Below, piece by piece: positions 58,430-64,000 of a DNA stretch of 64,000 nt. Position numbers and translations under genes: made by a program. Location: positions 765,733 to 829,732 of the forward strand of contig UESW01004417.1 of the NCBI GenBank assembly GCA_900491605.1. Reading direction: 5' to 3'. How positions within the stretch are numbered: position 1 is the stretch's first letter; each line of letters starts with the position of its first letter. The notes under the pieces were generated by a model that saw only the letters and a program-made list of their open reading frames with translations, was not told where the DNA came from and ran no database searches. Source of the DNA: Calamus simplicifolius (lineage: Eukaryota > Streptophyta > Magnoliopsida > Arecales > Arecaceae).

Positions 58430-59029
58430 TGACGCTATTTTTCATCAAATAATTTAAAAAAAATTAATAATTATGTTATTTTAATTTTTTTAAAAAATAA
58501 ATTAACTAGTTAGCGACACAATTGTGACAAGATTTTACGTCGTAAATATTTTTAAAAAATTTATTTTTAATGTAGCGACGCATTAGTATGCATCGCAATT
58601 ATTTTTAAAAAATTAAAAATTAATTTATTTTATTTTTTAAAATATAAATTCATTAATTAGCGACGCTATTTTTCATCGCAATTAATTTAAAAAAATTAAT
58701 ATATATATATTAATTTTTTTAAAAAATAAATTTATTAATTAGCGATGCAATTGCAACGAGATTGTCCGTTGCAACTATTTTTAAAAAAATTATTTTTCAA
58801 TTAGCGACGCATTTAGTATGCGTCGCAATATTGTGACGCATTTAGTTGCGTCGCAATATATTGCGACGCATTTAGTACGTCGCAGAGAGTCGCTATTAAG
58901 CGACGCAACTGCGACAAATTGAGGTTGCGATGATTATTTTAGCAATGCCTTAATTGCATCGCTAATGTGTCGCTAAACAAGCTATAGCGACGCATTTGGG
59001 CATCGCTATATTTTAATTTTCTTATAGTG
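58430..59029 (+). repeat. CACTA right end: subterminal GCGACGCA repeats and terminal inverted repeat
   Basis: Motifs AGCGACGCA/TGCGTCGC occur in both orientations from 58437 on, dense at 58800-59010, spaced in AT-rich modules of roughly 115 bp (near-identical AATTAGCGACGCTATTTTTCATC at 58427 and 58657). The element ends CTTATAGTG. These are the expected binding sites of the TNPA-like protein. Confidence 0.87.
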
Positions 59030-59139
59030 TAAGGTGTCGTCAGATGAGAGCTGGGGGTGTCGGTAACAGCCTAAGTCAGGAATGTCATCGATCCCCATCT
59101 TAACAGTCCTCGCACGAGTGTCGTCGCGCTAAAGCTAGG

Positions 59140-59912
59140 ATGTCGTCGGATGAGAGACAAGCTGCAGGAAGGTATACAAGGCGCATTTTTAAAAAATTTC
59201 AGAATGAGATCCTTGAAATGGCTACATCAAATACTAAATTGATCAAAGAAGCTGATGACTGTTGCGTATATTATGTAAAGTCGTATGTAAGGATTGAAGT
59301 CGATGGAATCGACAAGGAGATGATCAAAGATTATATTGTGTCATACGATAGAAATATTAAGGATGTCTAATGCCAGTGTCGATCCTTTCAGTTTAAGGGT
59401 TACCTGTGTAGGCATGTCTTGTTGGTTCTTCATCAAAGCAACATATTTCGTTTACCAGATAAATACTTCTTAAAGAGATGGTGCAAGGACATGAAATACC
59501 AATTCGACGATTTCGACTGCAATACTGAAGGTTGTGATAAAAGCACATGAAAATCACGATACGCAGTGATAATTTTTTATTTGAAATGTTTTAATATATG
59601 TTTTTGATAACATTATGTTATTGATTGTAGATATAGTTTGCTGAGTTATCGGATGATGAAGCTCGCAGAGATAGCCTCCGTGTCTGAAGATGCATTTAAT
59701 TTAGTGATGGATGGTCTAACACCTATATTCAAAATTGCCGTGGATGCTAACTGTGCAGCTAAGCCAAGAACAGAGCTTGTAATTCAAGATCCTCAGCAAA
59801 TTAGGACGAAAGGTCGCCCAAGAGAGAACAGATTAAAGAGTGGAGTCGAGAAGAAGTCAAAAAGATCAAGAAAAAATCTGGTCAAGGCAACCGTTGACGC
59901 TCCACCAATGTA
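59140..59912 (+). pseudogene. FAR1/MULE transposase C-terminal part with SWIM zinc finger
   Basis: MSSDERQAAGRYTRRIFKKF .. YIVSYDRNIKDV, then a stop at 59368 where the frame otherwise continues as CQCRSFQFKGYLCRHVLLVL, a CxC..CxH SWIM zinc finger. It goes on with LPDKYFLKRWCKDM. After an intron (about 59525-59631) an exon YSLLSYRMMKLAEIASVSED ends in TKGRPRENRLKSGVEKKSKR, the basic tail typical of this family. The catalytic DDE core is missing upstream: non-coding repeat sequence abuts the CACTA end instead. The stop codon and missing core make it a remnant. Confidence 0.85.
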
Positions 59913-60056
59913 AAGAATTGTACCACTTTTTGAAACTTTGATGGACGAGTTTGATGCTTATGTATTGAGTCAGCTAACACAGGAGCATATATAAAACACG
60001 GGTGTCGTAACTTTGTAACGAGGGTGTCTTGGTCGCAAATGAAGTGCTTTGTAACT

Positions 60057-60715
60057 TTTAGCGCGACGACCCCCTAGCTCTGGGCTAATGACACCCTAGC
60101 TTTAGCTCGACGACACCCGAAAGGCAAAATCCTATGACACCCCTGTTCTCACAAAAGGACACCAAATGCTTTTAGCGTGACGACCCTCCAGCTCTGGGCT
60201 AACGATACCCTAGCTTTAGCTCGGTGACACCCGAAAGGTAAAATCCTACGACACCCCTGTTCTCATGAAAGGACACCAATGCTTTTAGCGCGACGACCCC
60301 CTAGCTCTGGGCTAATGATATCCTAACTTTAGCTCGACGACACCCGAAAGGCAAAATCCTATGACACCCTTGTTCTCATGAAAGGACACCAAATGCTTTT
60401 AACGCGACGACCCCCCAGCTCTGGGCTAATGACACCCTAGCTTTAGCTCGACGACACCCGTAAGGCAAAATCCTACGACACCCCTGTTGACACCAATGCT
60501 TTTAGCGCGACGATCCCCCCAGCTCTGGGCTAACGACACCTTAGCTTTAGCTCGACGACACCCGAAAGGCAAAATCCTATGACACCCCTGTTCTCGCGAA
60601 AGGACACCAAATGCTTTAGCGCGATGACCCCCCAGCTTTGGGCTAACGACACCCTAGCTTTAGCTCGATGACACCCGAAAGGCAAAATCCTACGACACCC
60701 CTGTTCTCAATTTAC
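60057..60715. repeat. Six tandem ~113-bp repeats
   Basis: Units start TTTTAGCGCGACGACCCC at 60057, 60170, 60283, 60397, 60500 and about 60613 (periods 113, 113, 114, 103, 114). Each contains GCTCTGGGCTAATGACACC, TTTAGCTCGACGACACCC and GGCAAAATCCTATGACACC. The shorter unit has lost the TCTCATGAAAGG stretch. High similarity suggests recent amplification. Confidence 0.93.
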
Positions 60716-60855
60716 GACATTCTAGTTTTCAATTTACGACATCATATATGAAAACTTAAGAAATTGTGAAGTAAAAAAGGCATAAATATGAATAAATCGA
60801 GGACACCCCTGTTCTTAATATAAAATATTTTCATTTTCATTAATATGAAACAGTG

Positions 60856-61500
60856 TTAATATGAATAAATTACATTAAATTTTAATGAAAGAAGAATGAA
60901 AAAATTAAGAACATTTGTGACAAGGTCGTTGATCTTTTGGTTGAGGCCCTCTCTCAATATCGTCGCAGCTAATTGTCGCCGGTATTCTCTTACTTCCTCC
61001 TCCATGAGATCCATCTTCATATCAGGATTGTCTCGTCGAGCAAGACATTCCATGTATCTCAGACAGTATAGGCCATAATCCAGCGATCCGGCCGGTTGAC
61101 TTGGGCAATCCGAAATCTTTTCCATCGGCCAAGTCATCACCTCCTCCTTATCGCAGTAGATATGGAATATATGGCCAAGAATTATATGCCATTTCTTCGC
61201 ATTGGCCTTGTACCTGGCGTTGCGTTTTAATGAATTCAGGTGCATGAACACCTTTCTTTCCATGTCGACAGCAACAAGATGCCAATGCGAGTTATCAAAG
61301 TTTATTATGGTGAATAGAAACCGGAATTTGGCCTTATCTTCATCGGATACATTGTCAAATATCGAAGCCCCTATGTTGCAGCAAGTTCATGAGGAGTTAA
61401 TGGAGAAGTCAGACATAAAGCGGCTATGAAAACTGATGCAAAGATGCACTTATGGTATCGGTCCAGATGCTCTGTCCAGTTGCACATCAAAAACTCCTGG
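60856..61500 (-). pseudogene. ULP1-like cysteine protease domain (C48) in MULE, active-site Cys replaced
   Basis: On minus: WQIINAGQEFLMCNWTEHLD, a break, then FTIINFDNSHWHLVAVDMER with the catalytic His of the HW motif, VFMHLNSLKR (usually Asp at the Asn), and CPSQPAGSLDYGLYCLRYME, where the usual Gln..AspCysGly block reads Asp-Tyr-Gly. TAT instead of TGT replaces the nucleophilic cysteine. The C-terminal part from 61263 is open. Stops and shifts lie between the two parts. In the family the domain resembles SUMO proteases; here it is probably inactive. Confidence 0.8.
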
Positions 61501-61560
61501 CCGGCATTAATTATCTGCCAATGGAATGTAAACCGATTAATATAATTCTAAAATCAACAA

Positions 61561-62362
61561 CTAGAAAAGGTTTCTTGAGATACTTACATCATCTATTATC
61601 ATATCATTGTTAATGAGATCCCGAAGACTTTTCCTTGTTACAATGCCACCTAACTTATTGGTATACACAATCTCGTCGGTTAGTCGTTCGCTCAAAAAAA
61701 ATTTTATAATAATTTGGTCATCTTCGACCGTTGTGTTGGGCTTTGATGTGCCCACTGTCTTCGACGACTTTCTAAGATGGATTGTCTCATAAGAATCTCC
61801 TATGACCTTGGATGCCTTTCGCTTTCGGCTCTTTTTTAACCCTCTTAACAAGAGAAGGCATTCCAACGATTTCTATGTCAACATCATCACCCTTTGGAGC
61901 AGGGGTGCCAAGTTTATTATCAGATTTGGACTCCTCTTGGCCCTCCGTAGAATGCCCTTCCCCGCTCTTCTCCTCCTCTTTATTTTCAATCCCATGCTCT
62001 ATTTTATCGTCCAAGGATTCCCCCTCCAATCTCTTCTCCTCTTGGTCCTCCTCCATCTTATTCTCCTTAGTATTTCCTTTAACAGGCTCGAGAAGACACT
62101 CCAGGGAATGCCCCTCCTCTGTCTTCCCGTCTCCCTTGTCCTCCTCATTTATTGCATTGCTTTCCTTTCTGAGTAGTGAACTGAGGAGGCTCTCAGCAAT
62201 GGACAGCCTGTGCCTGACATCGTCGAGTTGATCCTTAACGCAGGCCAATTCAATCCTCAACTTGGCACAGCTTTCGCAGCGCTCTGTTGGTTCAGGCGAT
62301 GCTACTATCTGTTGACTGAGAAGCCAGTGCTCCTCTGATAGTGGTATAGTAGCTCCTTCCAA
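61561..62362 (-). pseudogene. Charged linker part of the ULP1-type MULE protein
   Basis: Minus frame of 191 codons from 62362: LEGATIPLSEEHWLLSQQ, a Cys pair and coiled-coil stretch (CESCAKLRIELACVKDQLDD), then a long Glu/Lys-rich segment with GHSxE repeats (EEGHSLE, GEGHSTEGQ). It continues in an overlapping frame to 61561 with FLSERLTDEIVYTNKLGGIV and RKSLRDLINNDMIIDDV, a segment that usually precedes the protease in ULP1-type plant transposon proteins. A one-base shift at about 61790-61865 splits it. Confidence 0.65.
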
Positions 62363-62639
62363 CTATAAAGTAAGACGATAAACAAATTAATATTAAGTGA
62401 AAATATTAACACATTAAGTAGAAAAATATGGTCAGAGCAATGAAGCAATGTATTAGCTTACCAAGTCGTGAGGCTGCATGTTGGCAACCTGAACCGACTG
62501 GATCTTCATTTGGTTGTTATACCACTTCAACAGCCGGGGCAGTTTATCGGGATATGCTGGTGCTCTCATTGATGTATGCTCGAGGAACCATGCCTGAACA
62601 TGATAATTTTTGGATATAAAAAATGTAATATTAACAAAG

Positions 62640-63420
62640 AAATTATACTAAGGACACTATTTCTGCATCTCAATAATCCTTACCACCAGCGCTGCCGAGC
62701 ATCCGAACAGGGTAGGCTGCCTCCTAACCTTTTGTGCTCTCTTTGAGTGGACCGGCTCCTCGGAACGCAAGCAAGCAGCTACTTCTGGGAGAGCCAGAAT
62801 AATCAACTCCTTGAATGCCGAAGCCTAGTCGATCCTATCCAGTTGACTTAAGTCATCCAAGTGCTGGATGAGATACCGTGGACATCTCTGATTATACTTT
62901 GGAGCCAAAAACATGGCAAACATATAGGCGATCCAAAGTCTGACGGTGTCCTCGACATCTTCTTGTACCTTAGATGATTGAAGTTGAAAAATTAACTTCT
63001 CCAAACCTTCTTAACGAAGATCTAAACCCTGGCCAAATCGTCTGAACAACCTTCCGTTGAACAACTGGACGTGTCGATCTTCTTCCCATGAGATGGAAGA
63101 CCCAGAATAAGTGCGACTTTGTTGGCACTGAATAGAACCGGCTTGCCACAGAAAATGAACTCGTCACCTCCATAGTGACATCTTATGATGTCTGCTAGCA
63201 GTCGCTCGTCGACTGTGAATGTCTACATGTCGACGAAGGCACCAAATGAGGTCCTTCGAATAAGTTTTGTATACTGTCTAGTAAACCCCATCTTCCAAAC
63301 CTTCTAAACATATACGGCCGGCCTGCAACTATTCTTAAACAACTGGGAAGCCTTCACTCGAAGGACTGGAATGATATTCATGTCATCTGAAACAAAGGGT
63401 AAAACATACTAGTTAGCTGG
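62640..63420 (-). pseudogene. DUF1985-like N-terminal part of the ULP1-type MULE protein
   Basis: Read on minus from an acceptor TTTCAG near 63390: VLRVKASQLFKNSCRPAVYV, a stop, KVWKMGFTRQYTKLIRRTSF, a stop, then DERLLADIIRCHYGGDEFIF and CGKPVLFSANKVALILGLP (DUF1985 pattern of F.GG/CGKxxxFS...ALIxGL). Further on come TVRLWIAYMFAMFLAPKYNQ and HLDDLSQLDRID, then a stop. At least four nonsense codons and a frame change. The family name is inferred from pattern memory and position upstream of the ULP1 part. Confidence 0.6.
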
Positions 63421-64000
63421 GTGCCATTATGTATGAACTAGGGTGTCATGACATTTTAAGAGAGGATGCCATAAAATCTTAACAAAGGGATAAACATACC
63501 TGAAGGAGACGCATCCTCATTCGAATGAAGAACGATGTCCTTGCTTTGTTACGCCATTTTCTCCTTCTGGTTCTTCTTTGTTTGCGGTCTTCATCCACAA
63601 ACGAAAGCATTCATCTCCATGAATGAAGTAGATGGAAGAAAGAACTATGGAAGAAATTTAGAACACTGGTGGCTTCTCGAGAAACAAACGAAGGACCTCT
63701 AGGGTTCAAAAAATTTTTTATGTCGATCTCAGAGAAATATGAAAGGACAGTAGGAGCGCCATGATCATATCGCTGATACGTAAACCCGTAGGAACCGGCC
63801 ACGTTATGCAACTTTTCTCGAAAAGATGGCATAGCTGAGTTACTAGGGTGTCGTCGAATTACAACTAGGGCGACGTCAAAATTCCCGCCTAGTTCAAATT
63901 TATCATAGTGGTGTCATAAGATTATACCAAGGGTGTCATAATGTTTCAACTGGGGTGTCACGAACGAAACCCCATGAAACAACTTACGACACCCCAGCTC
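63421..64000. repeat. Right subterminal region of MULE with GTGTCRT repeats
   Basis: ACTAGGGTGTCGTCGAATTA, CCAAGGGTGTCATAATG, ACTGGGGTGTCACGAAC and similar words recur at 15-40-bp spacing from 63415 and 63840 to the window end. Probably part of a long terminal inverted repeat; the end lies outside the window. Confidence 0.6.

Larger units (their letters stand above)
52978..59029 (+). mobile_element. CACTA (En/Spm) transposon, left end not found
   Basis: Two transposase-related genes (52978-56662 and 56759-58180) are followed by a ~600-bp AT-rich zone with subterminal repeats and a right terminus TTTTCTTATAGTG (ending 59029), the complement of a CACTATAAGAAAA start. No matching CACTA start or subterminal repeats were found to the left, so the left end is deleted, diverged or covered by other insertions. 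Confidence 0.88.
59030..64000. mobile_element. Decayed Mutator-like element (MULE) with ULP1-like cargo; right end beyond window
   Basis: Contains a FAR1-like transposase tail on plus (59140-59912), six ~113-bp tandem repeats, and a ULP1-protease/DUF1985-type gene on minus (63420-60856). Words GTGTCGT / ACGACACCCC recur in opposite orientation at the two sides (GAGCTGGGGGTGTCG at 59049, CGACACCCCAGCTC ending at 64000), as expected for long inverted terminal regions. ULP1-carrying MULEs (Kaonashi-like) are known in plants. Confidence 0.7.

Noticed and set aside
60057..60715. CRISPR-like array
   Set aside because: Units are contiguous tandem repeats without unique spacers, in a plant transposon context.
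61802..62231. 124- and 139-codon frames on plus opposite the ULP1-type linker
   Set aside because: Antisense shadows of the Glu/Lys-rich minus-strand frame (Ser/Pro/Leu-rich mirror).
63611..63832. 73-codon frame on minus as first exon of the ULP1-type gene
   Set aside because: No recognisable pattern, and it overlaps the repeat-rich terminal region; left unassigned.

Overview
The window looks like nuclear DNA of a flowering plant, probably a large-genome monocot. The monocot call rests only on the overall look of the R/Lc-type bHLH gene and on the abundance of long-LTR Tekay-type and Sirevirus elements. There is one recognisable host gene. The rest is AT-rich intergenic DNA and nested, decayed transposable elements. 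No tRNA, rRNA or CRISPR was seen.

1-10,882 (minus strand): a bHLH transcription factor of the R/Lc/GL3-EGL3 (subgroup IIIf) anthocyanin/epidermal class. I could place seven exons, including a 15-nt microexon. The gene runs off the left edge before its last few codons. Splice-phase arithmetic and the protein reading agree that exon 1 and exon 2 each lack one base, both in short homopolymers, so the gene is either freshly broken or carries two assembly errors. Introns 1 and 6 hold imperfect tandem duplications.

10,883-28,181: promoter side and intergenic DNA with small non-autonomous elements. These are a MITE-like inverted-repeat block (11.9-12.4 kb), a Tourist/PIF-like MITE with TTA duplications (21.75 kb), a hAT-like MITE with an 8-bp duplication (23.2 kb), a TRIM mini-retrotransposon on the minus strand (25.15 kb), and a scattered family of decayed LTR-like fragments.

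28,182-51,124: a retrotransposon nest. A Ty3 chromovirus of Tekay type with ~3-kb LTRs (28.2-38.4 kb) has its right LTR cut by a second chromovirus on the minus strand (38.4-40.7 kb). That one is in turn cut by a ~10.4-kb Ty1/copia Sirevirus with 1.6-1.7-kb LTRs and an extra ORF after pol. Both the Tekay and the Sirevirus LTRs carry arrays of the same GAGTCGAC-type motif about 100-125 bp upstream of their TATA boxes. A single N at 45,816 sits between two near-identical 120-bp copies, which marks an unmerged contig join.

51,125-59,029: a very GC-rich tandem block, a fold-back element, and a CACTA (En/Spm) transposon. The CACTA has a TNPD-type transposase gene, a TNPA-like second gene and a right end with dense GCGACGCA subterminal repeats. 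Its left end is not recognisable.

59,030-64,000: remains of a Mutator-like element: the SWIM-zinc-finger end of a FAR1-like transposase on plus, six ~113-bp tandem repeats, and a convergent ULP1-protease/DUF1985-like gene on minus with many lesions, including Cys to Tyr at the presumed nucleophile. No mobile element here appears intact. Nothing read as a wholly new system; the points most worth following are the shared LTR motif array, the Sirevirus third ORF, the bHLH indels and the ULP1 active-site loss.
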